Shown: piece by piece, positions 10,976 to 21,489 of the stretch
Position numbering within the stretch: position 1 is the first letter of the stretch
How the letters are laid out: every line of letters starts with the position of its first letter
Assembly: GCA_009801085.1 (NCBI GenBank)
Contig: VNWV01000001.1
Location: 6,014,001-6,078,000 of the forward strand
From: Lasiodiplodia sp. COLG20
Lineage: Eukaryota; Ascomycota; Dothideomycetes; Botryosphaeriales; Botryosphaeriaceae
Direction: 5' to 3'
DNA length: 64,000 bases
The notes under the pieces: model-generated
Seen by the model: only the letters and a program-made list of their open reading frames with translations
Database searches by the model: none
What the model was told of the DNA's origin: nothing
Position numbers and translations under genes: made by a program

Positions 10976-13260
10976 CTAGTCCTCGTCGAAGATCTGGTAG
11001 GTGTTGACAAGGATAGTATCCAACACCTTGGCTTGCAGCCCAGCATCGGCCATGGCACCCCTATGCTGCCCCATAACAGTAGGTCTACACATATGTAAGC
11101 TTTCAGAATTCCAGAGCAAGTATGGGTCACTTACGCAAAGCAGATGGCCAGATTAGTCGTGCTCATCCTGTTGCTGGCGCTCCTGTCTTGCACGCGGTTC
11201 AAGTGCAACACTAGTGCCCTTAGTGTAGCATAGTTAGGATCAGGCAGTGCATTGATAATTGCGTGAATGCTGTCCCTCCTGACTGTATCGTCTTCAATCT
11301 TTGCCACCTCGATGAACTCCTCGTAGTGTGCTGTAGTAAGCAGCGGGTCCGGAAGATCACGGAAGAACTGCTTCAGAAGACCGGCAACACTGTTGACATC
11401 GTGATAGAATGTTTCGGGGTTACGGAAATCGACGGATGTAGAGTCTAACATCTTGTCAGGAACAGCCTGCAATCATTCTGCTTTGATTCTTACCGTGGTC
11501 AAACAACTGCTTCATCGACATGATATGCGAATTGGTGCCAGGTACACGGTAGATGCCCTCTGTCTCCAGTCCGAACAATTCGACGGCCTGGATACATTGA
11601 GAAACGACAAGTGGGACTGGCGTTCCATCGCGGTGGAACAATTCATCCAGCGTGACCCCAAATACCGGCTTGATAGGCGGGGCATTGGAGAAGTGCGTAG
11701 GTGGGCCACTTGGTGGCGGCGCACCGTAAGGTCCACCTCCGGGAGGACCACCATTGCTAAAGCCGGAAGACTGCGGTGGAAAGTCGCTCGTCGGGTATGG
11801 TGGATGCGATTCCATCGGGGTCGAGTATGGGTTCTGGCGCAGGCCATCCTGTACCGGTGACAAGATCGGAGACGGTTCCCTCGGGGGGTTGTATGAAAGA
11901 AATGGTGGCTGCTCCTGTTGCGGCGGAGGTGGCGGCTGGGTGTTGACCGGCGACGGCTGCGTAGGGCGGAAAGGGTCTGAAACCGGCACGGATGCGGGAG
12001 TCGGTTGATGTGCCGGAGCCAGGGTCTTCAGAGTCAGCGGAAGTCCAGGAGACAGTCAGGTCATAGATACTTACAGAGTGCTGCTGGTACTTGATCTCCG
12101 GAGGGCGTGGAACCTTTCCCGAGTGCTCGGTGATGTAGGACGTAAGGTCTTTGTCGTTGTCAATCTTGTAAACAATATCCCGTAGACTAGGGTGCTCCGG
12201 CTCGCCGGGGTTGTTCAATGGCGCAACGAGAATGCCGTTACCAAGCAGAAGCTTTTCGTTGAAGGATGCTGTGATGAGATTAATATTAGAAACATATTCA
12301 TAGAACGCGCAGGGCACGATCTTACCAAACTTCTGCATCTGCAGTGTCAGGCCCGAGTCACATTCCTTAATGAGCTCCATCATGGCCCTGACACCTTGCG
12401 GCCGCAGCTTCTCAACAAGCTCCGTCCGCAGCAGTTGGGCATTCTCGACCTTGCTCTTGTAATCCGCGTCTGCGGCCTGGAGCTTACGATGAATATCTTC
12501 CTCGTGTTGAGCGGCGCTCTTGGGACCCTTGATTCCAAACATCCTGCCTGCGGACTTATCGCCAGTCTTGACTTTGTCGTAGTCTTCTGCCAACGACTCA
12601 TACTTGGCCCTGGCCTTTTCCATCTGCTGGATTGCATCGGTCACTTTCTTCTCGCTCGCCAGAGCGGTCTGCTTCCAATGCTTCCGTTGCCTCTCGATGG
12701 TGTTCGTAAGCTCATTCAGGTCCTCGTGCATCTGATGGAGCGAGAGGGCAAATTGCATTCCGTTGTCGGCCATGCGCTCGTGAACCTTCGTTGCCTCCTC
12801 GAACTGGGTGTTATAGGTTCCCTGACGCGAATCGTTCCGGCGGAGCGCCTCGTGCGTGGAGCGGCATAGCTTCTTGACACCTTGGGCCTGATCCTCCTCG
12901 AGTTTGGAACGCTTGCCCAGGAAGTTGGAGAAGTCCTGCGCAGCATCAGTAAGCAGTACGGGCAGCGCGGGTGAGAGCGGCCGATACGTACCCTCGCAGA
13001 AGCAATGCTCTGCTTGAGTCGGGTGAGCAGCGTGTTGACTCCGATCTAGACCCTGAGTTCAGCAATGCGCCGGGCAGCTACGCAGCGGCAAGACACACAT
13101 CAGAGTAGATAACCTCGTCAACCTCCCTTTGAATGGCTTGGTCGACCAGCGAGGGTTGGAGAGCCGGCGCAGGCTCCACGTCGTTAGGCGTCGACGGGCC
13201 CTCCTGGAGGGGCGTGAACGGCTGGTCCGCGGGCGAGGGCAGGTGTTCCTTGGAGTCCAT
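10976..13260 (-). CDS. RGD1: F-BAR and RhoGAP domain protein, RGD1-like
   Basis: Six exons (13260-13099, 13045-12992, 12935-12075, 12025-11494, 11444-11135, 11084-10976) give 675 residues; yeast Rgd1 has 666. Exon 2 is only 54 bp and encodes exactly 18 residues of the first F-BAR helix. The F-BAR coiled coil spans about 50-330 (LGKRSKLEEDQAQGVKKL onward). A Pro/Gly-rich linker spans about 360-478. RhoGAP starts at about 480 (PVFGVTLDELF) with the arginine finger in GIYRVPG (Arg519) and a LLKQFFRDLPDPLL helix. It is predicted to bind curved plasma membrane and accelerate GTP hydrolysis on Rho3/Rho4-type GTPases in polarised growth. The last exon, ending in QIFDED, was found by following phase past a GTAAGT donor at 11134. 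The RGD1 assignment rests on domain order and length. Confidence 0.9.
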
Positions 13261-13576
13261 GACTGCTTGCGACAGGTATTGAATGTCGGTCGGTCGGTCG
13301 GTGGTCGAAGGGAGGTGTTGCGATAGACACGACCCTGGGCTCGCAAAGGGTAATTAGGTATTACGACGGTTGCCGATCGAATGCGCGTATCCAGGGCTGA
13401 GTGGAGCACAGCCCCGTGACGTCGCGTGTGGCTGGGGCGGCGGCGGAAGCGGGTGCGCCAATCCGATGTACGCGCCGTCACTACCCGCCGCGGGGATCTT
13501 GTCCTTCACCCCATACCCAATCTCAGACTCACACGCCTGCGAGCCGCTCCCCAGCGCCGTGAAGCCTGCGCCAGCC
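13261..13576. promoter_or_regulatory. Divergent promoter region, RGD1-like / PPOX-like genes
   Basis: These 316 bp separate two divergent ATGs, so both promoters must share or abut here. A GTCG tandem tract at about 13285-13300 lies in the presumed leader of the RhoGAP gene. No specific factor site is recognised. Confidence 0.5.
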
Positions 13577-14339
13577 ATGCCCGAGATCACCGCCGAAAGC
13601 ACGCCGCGCGTGTCCGCCACGCTGCCGCAGGAAGTCATCCAATGCTTGGAGAATGCCCGCTATGTTAGCTGCTATGCCCCGACTGGTCGCAGAGAAGATA
13701 CTAAGAATTCGTCTGTAGCTGCACCTTGCGACAAGCTCGCCCGACGCCATGCCGCACATCTCTCTCATGAACTACACCTATCTGCCCTCCTCGCCCTACT
13801 CGCCTACCCCGCAGATTATCATGACCACCCCACCCGGCACCCAGAAGACAACCAACCTGTGCCAAAACCCGCGCGTCTCCCTGCTTGTCCACGACTGGGT
13901 GACAACCCGTCCTCCAACCCTTTCCTCTGGTCGCGAGGGAAGCCCGCCGCCTGCCGCCTCTCGTAGCTCGTTGGCCACACTGCTTCTGGGCATGAACTCT
14001 GCTTCCCTGTCGCGCATCTCGGTGACAATCAACGGAAACGCTTCCTTTGTGGCCCACAACTCCGACGAGGAGAAGTGGCTCAAAGCGAAACACTTGGAGA
14101 ACAACACTTTTGGCTCAGAAATGGACGATGCAGGCAATGCATTCAGCACAAGTCCGAACGTCTCTGGAAGCGGCGATGGCGGCAGAGGTTATTGGGTAGA
14201 GGGCGAAGAGGCTAGGGTAATTGTTGTCACTATCAAGGATGGTCGCATCTCAGACTGGAAGGGTGAGATCACAGATTGGGTCATCGCCAGTGAGGATGGG
14301 ATCGGAAGGCCGGCTGCACAGCTGCCAAACGGTGTCTAA
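13577..14339 (+). CDS. Pyridoxamine 5'-phosphate oxidase-like, FMN-binding split-barrel protein
   Basis: Exons 13577-13663 and 13719-14339 (55 bp intron) give 235 residues. Splicing joins NARY to LHLATSS, recreating the strand pattern at the start of PPOX split barrels (L-x-LAT-x-S-PD-x-MPHISLMNY). Later come a strand with DDAGNAFSTSP and VIVVTIKDGRISDW. Proteins of this fold bind FMN or related flavins. The small fungal members (Pyridox_oxase_2 type) are mostly uncharacterised, and true PNPO activity should not be assumed. No signal peptide or membrane span is seen, so it is probably cytosolic. The gene faces away from the RhoGAP gene. The intron donor GTTAGC is weak, but no other junction keeps phase with the motif. 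Confidence 0.75.
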
Positions 14340-15066
14340 GATGGCAATGTGAACCCGTTGTTACACCGGGATATCCTCCAGAAAAGACGCCACATATGGG
14401 TCAGAATTTGACCGAGGGGCAATACAGGTCTGTTACTGGCGGCTGAGAGCAAACAACGGTGGGATGGCTCTCAGCACGCTTATCTCCATCAGTGATGGGA
14501 TCCAAGATAGGATGGGAAGCTAGGAAGGTGTCATTAATGTTTTAAGCGATAAAATGAGGAACGTAGAGTATAAGAATGGACTGAGCAACACGAAGGATAC
14601 GAATTAATTTTCTGTTGTAGCTCCATTCATACTAAGCCAAGGATTTCGCAATCTTTCTTGTATTAGGGCATCCATCTCCCTTCTATATCCACACAAAAGT
14701 CCCGGGATGCACTGGAGTCTAGATCTTTACATGGCTCTTGCTTTAATCCCAGTAATCCCGAACTGTCACCGCTAGGATTATCCGGGTCTTCCGGTGACCC
14801 CTCGCCTGACTTTATCTGATGGTCCAGACAATAAGCCCGCCTCATAAGGAGATTGCGAATGGCCCACATGACACCGACACCATTTTTGGATCTTTCGCCG
14901 TATGGTAGGTGCAGCTGTCGGGTCTGCCGTGAGAATCGACTCTCGTAGCAGCGTCCCAGACGCTAGAGCCGCGTTCCAATCTGCGGCGAACCAACGAGTG
15001 CAATTCCGTCCAGGTATGTATGCGCAGCTGTCGTAATGGCTGTCCAACTGAGACGCTACGGCAACT
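14340..15066. other. Convergent intergenic region (3' ends)
   Basis: This stretch lies between the stops of the PPOX-like gene and YAE1, so it should hold both terminators and UTRs. Nothing else is recognisable. Confidence 0.4.
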
Positions 15067-15894
15067 TCAACCGACTGTCGTTGCCTCATCGTCGGACTCT
15101 TCCCTAACGCGCCGGTCCAGGATGCCGAGATCAATTCTTGCTTTTTCAACCAGCGCATCAACAGCTGACAGCCACTTCGAGATCAATGGGTGCTGTGCAG
15201 CCACCTCCTCGAAGGTGACCTCGCCCTCTTGACCGTCAACGTGATACTTCCAAATGCCCTCTTCGTCGAAGTATCCCTGACCGAATAGCGACACCATGTC
15301 CAGCTCTTTCCTCGCCTCCACCAACTGCCTTCTAGCGGCCTCGAAAGCCTCGGCGGCATCCTCGACTTTCCCAGCCATCTTCGCTTTCCCAAGCGCCGCG
15401 GCTCTGTACGCCACAGCCACGCCCTCGAGCACGCCCAATACCCAACCCGCCTTCATGCCCAACACAGCGCCCAGCGGAAACCCCTCGTCGAAGCCGTCCT
15501 GCACGTGTCCAGCCTTGCTTTCAGCAATGCCATCACGGTAGCCCGCAGTGACATGCACGCTGCGCAAGCGCGGAATGTCCGAGACATCCCTACTGACGGT
15601 TGTGGTGGTCTCGTGCATCGTGCCCGCCGCCGCCGTCACCGCCGCATCCTCCTCCCCTTCATGCGAGACGGGCGCTGCAACTGGGTCGCGTGGTGGCGAG
15701 CAGCCGAAGACGTCGTCGAGTTGGCTGGACGTGGTAATCGCGGGCGGTTGCGCCGCCGGCAGGGCAGTCATCGGCTCGCCGAAGATGTCGTCGAGGACGC
15801 TGTTTTGTGGCGGCGGTGGCGAGTGGGAGGCGCGCATCGAGAGGGAGCGGAAGCCCGTCGTTGGAGACACGTCGCCCGTGTCTTCGCGTAGCAT
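15067..15894 (-). CDS. YAE1: YAE1, Fe-S assembly adaptor for the ribosome-recycling ABC protein RLI1/ABCE1
   Basis: A single exon encodes 275 residues. The deca-GX3 motif that defines the family runs over residues 118-158: glycines at 118, 122, 129, 134, 138, 142, 146, 150, 154 and 158 (AGYRDGI ... GFDEGFPLGAVLGMKAGWVL). In yeast Yae1 pairs with Lto1, and the complex recruits Rli1 to the cytosolic iron-sulphur targeting complex. Yeast Yae1 has 141 residues; the extra length here is a 110-residue N-terminus with two short DDIFGEP/DDVFGCS motifs and a C-terminal acidic tail. That enlargement is common in filamentous ascomycetes as far as I recall. The start is the first ATG in frame, and no intron is needed. 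Confidence 0.82.
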   Translation of the reverse strand: MLREDTGDVSPTTGFRSLSMRASHSPPPPQNSVLDDIFGEPMTALPAAQPPAITTSSQLDDVFGCSPPRDPVAAPVSHEGEEDAAVTAAAGTMHETTTTVSRDVSDIPRLRSVHVTAGYRDGIAESKAGHVQDGFDEGFPLGAVLGMKAGWVLGVLEGVAVAYRAAALGKAKMAGKVEDAAEAFEAARRQLVEARKELDMVSLFGQGYFDEEGIWKYHVDGQEGEVTFEEVAAQHPLISKWLSAVDALVEKARIDLGILDRRVREESDDEATTVG

Positions 15895-16615
15895 TGTGGC
15901 TTGCTTCGTCAGAGTCTGCTCCTTTAGCGCGCGGTGGAAGTTGTTGGATGGTGGAGATGCTCATTTTTTGAGTTATCGATAGGCCAAGGAAGTTGTTGCC
16001 GCCATCCGCCATTGGTTGCTTGGTCTCTGTCAGTTCACTCAGCTAGGCAACTCAACTTCATCCGCAAGAGTCCAGTAGTGGCCTTCCGCCATCAAGTAAG
16101 GTCTTCGTCCATTGCAAAGCAACTCCACAAACACCCGATGTCTACATACTCGGGTATCCTGGACATGGCTCACCCCAAGGAAAAGCAATGTTGTCAGAAA
16201 AAGCAGTCGTACACGATTTCCAGTACGGGAAGCACGGCAGGCCACGAGTGAATATGATTCGATTTCGTGAGCACTAGCTCCTTCGTGCAGTTCGATGACT
16301 AGCCAGCCCAGCGCACAAGCCAATCGCATTGTACCGTGTGGCTCAATCTCGCCCTCATGCATCGGCCCGTAGCGCTCTGCGACAAGCCCAGACAAACCAT
16401 GCATGGCGGCGCATTGAGGGGAAGCGACCCAGTGAATCATGGAAGCGAAGGCGGCGCAGGCGGCGCAGTCTTCAGCTAGGTGAAATCCATGGGACCTATG
16501 AGAGTAGACATAATTGGTCGGGCCAAGTACTAGCTTTCTTAGTGCCGTTGTCATACTTTATGCACTAGCCGCGCCTTCTTTCAACTTCAACCGCTGTTTC
16601 TTCATTGCCATCACT
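15895..16615. promoter_or_regulatory. Divergent intergenic region, YAE1 / P450
   Basis: 720 bp separate the two ATGs and must contain both promoters. Opposite-strand frames here have no family signature. Confidence 0.4.
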
Positions 16616-18761
16616 ATGATTTTCAGTACCACGTTTGTTTTCGCCGCTGTTCCCCTGTTCTTGTGGCTTCTATACTCTCTTGCAGTAAAATGGCGATATC
16701 GAACGAGAGACGGCGTGGTCTACGCCCCACGGAACCTCCTATTCGGTTCTGGCAAAGTGATCGCTGATCTCTACAGGAAGCGGGGAGACTCAAGGCTTCA
16801 CAGTGGTGGGTGCTCATTATGGCTCGCACGTATCCAAAACTCACCTCCAAAGATTACATATTCTACGATTTGGTCAAGTCCATGGGTCACCCGCCCATTG
16901 TGATCACAGACTTCCGCCCATTTGTCTACGAGATAGCTCTGATTACCTCCCACGACGTTTGCGAACAAATCACCAAGTCTTCCAAAACTTTCCCTTATAG
17001 CGTTCCGAAGTCGCCTACAATGGGTTAGTTGACTTCATCCAACCATGGTAGCTCTTGCTAAACTGTTCCATTCCAGGAGACCTACTACCGCTCATCGGCG
17101 AACGTTCCCTGCTTATCGCCGAGGTGAGTACCAAAATTTTTTTGCTTCTGTCTCCAAGTAATGGAGCTTGCGCATTTACTGTTCTATGTGGGGTAGCAAA
17201 CTCAATCAGAAAGCTCTATGTTGCAAATAATTTCGTGAAATAGTTCTCTGACACAACAAACAGGATGAGATATGGAAAGCCTTGCGCCGAACCTATAACC
17301 AAGGATTTGCGCCCACACATCTCGCAACTCTCCTTCCACGTATCGTTGAAAAGACGAAGCTCTTCCTAGTCCGCCTTGATGAGCTTGCTAAGTTAGGAAA
17401 ACCATCCCCAATGGATGGTGTCTGTATTGATCTCACCTTTGATATCATTGGTAGGCCTAGCTCTGAACTTCCTTCTTCTCGTCTATCTTCTCAATAGAAG
17501 ACTGATATGAAATTCTCTCCTAGGTGCCGTTGTCATGGACGTCGACCTCAACGCTCAACTGGACATCTCCAAGCAAAGCGCCCTTGTGCGCTACTACCGG
17601 GAGCTTATCCACTCTTACACCGACCAATCCGGTCTCGTCGGCCTGCCGAACAACCCCTTTCTAACACGGCGGCGCAAGAAGCTCACCCGTGCCATCGACG
17701 AAGAGCTGAAAGACATCATCAGCTCCAAGCACGCCGAAGTCATCGCCAAAGCCGGAGGCCAAGAGCCCCCAATCAACGGCAACAGCCAAGCTCCCAAGAA
17801 CAGCCGCCCCCGGTCCGTCCTCGCACTGAGCCTGCAAGCCGAGTCCTCGACCTCGCCGCTCTCGCCGCTCGCCCTTCAAACCACCGCCGACACGCTCAAG
17901 ACGTTCCTCTTCGCCGGGCACGACACGACCAGCATCCTCCTGCAGTGGGCCTTCTACGAGCTCTCGCGCACGCCGCGCGCCCTCGCCTCGCTGCGCGCCG
18001 AACTCGACGCCGTCTTCGGCACGAGCGCGACGTCCGCCGACATTGCCGACGCGTTGGCCTCGCCCGGCGGCGACGACGCCATCAAGAAGCTCGCCTACAC
18101 CTCGGCCGTCATCAAGGAGACGCTGCGCCTCTACCCGCCCGCCGGCTCCGCCCGCCGCGTCCCTCACGGCTCGGGCTTCATGGTCAACGTGCCCAGCGGC
18201 GACGGCGCGACCAAGAGCGTCTGCCTCGACGGCTTCGTCCTGTACAACTGCCACTTCATCGTCCAGCGCGACCCGGCCGTCTTCGGGCCCGACGCCGACG
18301 AATGGGTGCCCGAGCGCTGGCTGGGCGACGTCGACACGTCGCGCGTCGACGAGATTCCCGAGAAGAGCAGCAGCAGCGGCGCGTCTTCGACGACGACGAA
18401 AAAGGTGCCGCCGAGCGCGTGGAGGCCCTTCGAGCGCGGTCCTCGGAACTGCATCGGACAGGAGTTGGCAAACCTGGAGGCCCGGGTGATCCTGGCGGTG
18501 GCGGCGCGACGATACGACTTCATCAAGGTAGGCGCCGGTGAGGTGCTCAAGGACAAGGAGGGGAACTCGGTGCTGGACGATGTGAAGGGGCGATATGAGG
18601 TTGTGAGCCCCATGTTCAACGTAAGTCTCTTGTTCTATGATTCCATTTAGCAGACACCGAGGGGAAGCATCGTGCTAACTTTGGTGTAGACGCGACAGGT
18701 CACTTCGAAGCCCTTTGATGGGATGACTATGGTGGTCAAATTCCACGAGCAGCAAGCATGA
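16616..18761 (+). CDS. Cytochrome P450 monooxygenase, membrane-anchored
   Basis: Six exons (16616-16756, 16804-17023, 17077-17123, 17264-17450, 17524-18620, 18690-18761) give 587 residues. A hydrophobic anchor lies at about 3-22. The I-helix signature AGHDTT is at 329-334, the K-helix ExxR (ETLR) at 397-400, and the haem loop PFERGPRNCIG has ligand Cys508. The protein should sit in the endoplasmic reticulum membrane and take electrons from P450 reductase. The first intron (47 bp) is inferred only because the frame shifts between 16756 and 16804; it restores phase with a CTGAT branch site and CAG acceptor. Intron 3 is 140 bp, unusually long for this window. A poly-Ser/Thr insert lies between the PERW motif and the haem loop (about 480-492). 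There is no biosynthetic neighbour, so the substrate is unknown. Confidence 0.88.
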
Positions 18762-19812
18762 TTCTCTGTGAATAATGTCTCTTTAGTACTTTAGTAGATT
18801 CACGAATGCGAAAAAGGACCATGGAACAATGCATTACGTAAGACGAACTGCAGAGGCCATACTCACACAGAGAGTCCCTTTTCTTTTAGTTAACGTTGAT
18901 TTCGCAATCGTGCTTCACAGAGCTGTGTGGATAGAGAATTAGCAAAGCTGGTTGAAATATCGCTTGAATCCGGGTTATCAATGTATTAAACCTCCCTGCC
19001 AGGACCTAATCCATCCCATCAAGTCTGCCTTTCGTTTTGGTTGGAAATCTTGTGGGCCTTGTGTTGGCCCACATCTGACTCGAGTCTCGGAGACATCCAC
19101 GATACTTTCGAAGGTTCGTCTGATTTTCTAGAAACGCGTGCCGTCCCGATGATCCTCCCGGCCCGTCCCCGTTCCACTGATCGAGTCTGACGTCCATCCT
19201 GCTGGACCCTGCGTGAGACATGCGCGTCAACGTCTCTGATCACTTCCATTCCAATAAACGGTTACTGTAAGCGAGCGAGCCCCCCTGTTGGACCGTGCCA
19301 TTTCTGATTCCGATACCTCGAACCCGTCTCGGAGTGTCTCATGGATAGTAGCATGTCGTGGTCCCTCGGGCTCCTGTACAATTTTTGAATTAACTACTGA
19401 CCATCGGGGGCTCTCGGTGTTCGAGGGTTGTCCCGGGTATGCTCATTATCGTCTTCTGTATCCATTTAAATGTATGCCCCAAAGGAACCATTCATCTATC
19501 CCAAATCATTCCATCCAAGGGGCTTCTGGCGTCATGACGCGTCAAATCCGAAAGATGAAAAGGGGTCTTTTAGCGGAACACAAAGGCCGTGAAGAAGCCG
19601 AAAGAATACAAAAAAGATGAAAGTTTTGGTGGTCCCACCTCTATCGTGGGAAGAAAATGCCCGTGGGTATTGTAAGTTTCGCGTGCATGAGTTTGGATGC
19701 AGAAAGAAAAGGGGGTATTTCGCATGAAAGAAAGCTCAAAACCCAGTATCCAAAGATGATGAAAACTCCGCCGCTATGCTTATGAAAAATGTTGTAATGG
19801 GTATCAAGCTGA
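18762..19812. other. Convergent intergenic region after the P450 gene
   Basis: It holds the 3' flanks of the P450 and coiled-coil genes. A 110-codon frame on the plus strand has no protein-like features. No repeat or RNA gene is seen. Confidence 0.4.
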
Positions 19813-21489
19813 TCAATCACACTCGGGAACGACTGGTACGTGAAGAGAAACAGCAGGCGGAAGGTCGTTGAAGGTATGCCAAGTATCCAGGACACTGTAG
19901 GTTCGGGAAGTCATCGTCTCGACGACTGTCTTATCCGGCCACGGAATAATAGGAAGATCGGTGTAGGCAGGCACATCGTCCTGTTCGGTGGTCCCCCTAT
20001 CCCATAGCTTCAGGTTGATATACCAGCGTTGGACCACTCGAAGCCTGCGCGTTCGGATTACGTCGTCCAGTTGATGGGAAATCTCCTGGGTCGTTTTGCG
20101 TGACAAGGCGCGTGCTTCCTTATACTTCTTATCGAGCTCCTTAAATTCTTGCTCGTGCTCGTGTTTGAGCTCCTTTACATCCTTCTCTTGCCGGGCTCGG
20201 GTCATTTTCATCGCGGCTTCGTGTTTGCTGTCTAGTTCGTCGTGCAGTTTCTCCTGCTCTCTCAGGCGGCGTTTATCATCTTCAGTAACTATCCGTCTCT
20301 TAGTAGAACCAGGAACAGATGATCCGCTACAGTAGGCCTTCATGTGTTTCAAAGCTGCCGCAGACCGCGCTCTCTCTTCACGGTGAGCTTGCTCCAGGGC
20401 GTATTCGGCCTTGAGTTGTTTCTCGTCGAGGCGCTCAGTCTCTTGTAAGTGCTATGCACATGTCAGTCAAATTGGACGCAAGACTGCACCGCGTTGGGGC
20501 GTACCTTGGCTGTGAGGCGATCCTTAAGAAGAGTAAACTGGGCGTAGAGCGACCTCCGAGAGAACCTCTCCCAGAAGTGAAACAGCTGCTTCTGTTTTAC
20601 CTCGAAAGTAATTATGCGCTCCCACGTCTTGCTATACTCTTGCCACATGTCGCGGAACTGGGCATGCTCCAAAGCCAGATTCAAGGCGGCGCGTTGGGAT
20701 GCCGTCATAGTGGCGGAAACGTGCGGGTGATGAGAGATAACCGAGTCTGGGCTGGAAGCCCTGGAATGCTCCGGCAGTAAGGCCGACTCGGCCTCGAAGT
20801 CGGTAACAGAGTCCTCTTTCACCCGGGGATGCTTGTAAGTGATGCGGCCCGTCACATCACCGAGACGGTGTATGGACGAGTAAGAATGCTTAGGCGGAGT
20901 GCGCAGGCCTTGGTCGTCGACGCTGGTGGAAATTAATTAGCGGTCGAGGAGCAGGGACGTCTCAGGTGACGTACCTGAAATACTTCTTGCCAAACGAGGA
21001 CATGCGACGGAAGAACCTGGGCTTCGGGCTCCTGTACGAGGCCAGACTCGAGGTCGAGTGGCGCGAATAGTTGACGGGATGCGGGGCCGCCGACATCGAG
21101 TGTCGCTGGGTCGGCGAGGCGGCGAAACTGCGGTCATGGTCGTCGGCGGAGGCTGGCGAGTCCGGAGTGGTGATATCGGTCGAGCATGAGGCCTGCGTGT
21201 TGCCCGACACGGACGAGCGGCGCAACGGGGACGCGGTAGGGCCCAGGACGTCTGGCGCATTCTGCTGGGGGTGTGGGTCAATTGGAGTTGGCGGCAGTCG
21301 GGCGGATGGCGGACGCACGGGAAGCTCCAGGTCGATGTCGCAGAGGCCCTGGGCGAGGGCATTCGCGCGCAGGTCGTCGTCGAGCCAGTCTTCAGACTGG
21401 CCTTCCTTGAGCTTCAGCGCCTCCTTCTCGTAGAGAGTGGTGAAGAAGAAGGGCAGCTTGTCGAAGTCGGCTTCGGCTAGGGTGTCCAT
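19813..21489 (-). CDS. Unknown protein with Ser/Pro-rich N-terminus and long coiled coil
   Basis: Exons 21489-20975, 20922-20505 and 20451-19813 give 523 residues. I do not recognise the family. The N-terminus (FDKLPFFFTTLYEKEALKLK) and the acidic EDWLDDDLRANALAQGL segment look structured. Residues of about 60-200 are low-complexity Ser/Pro. A helical block rich in Phe/Trp follows (MWQEYSKTWERIITFEVKQ). Then a charged coiled coil spans about 310-420 with runs of E/K/R heptads. A globular tail ends in SLHVPVVPECD. No signal peptide or membrane span is seen. The layout resembles a scaffold or trafficking protein, but that is only an impression. An upstream in-frame ATG at 21612 would add 41 residues; the 21489 start fits the conserved-looking N-terminus better. 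Confidence 0.75.

Noticed and set aside
17507..18541. 344-codon Arg-rich frame overlapping the P450
   Set aside because: Out-of-frame reading of the P450 last large exon; the P450 frame carries the haem and K-helix motifs.
16616..21489. Secondary-metabolite cluster around the P450
   Set aside because: No backbone synthase, regulator or transporter is adjacent; neighbours are housekeeping (YAE1) or unknown.
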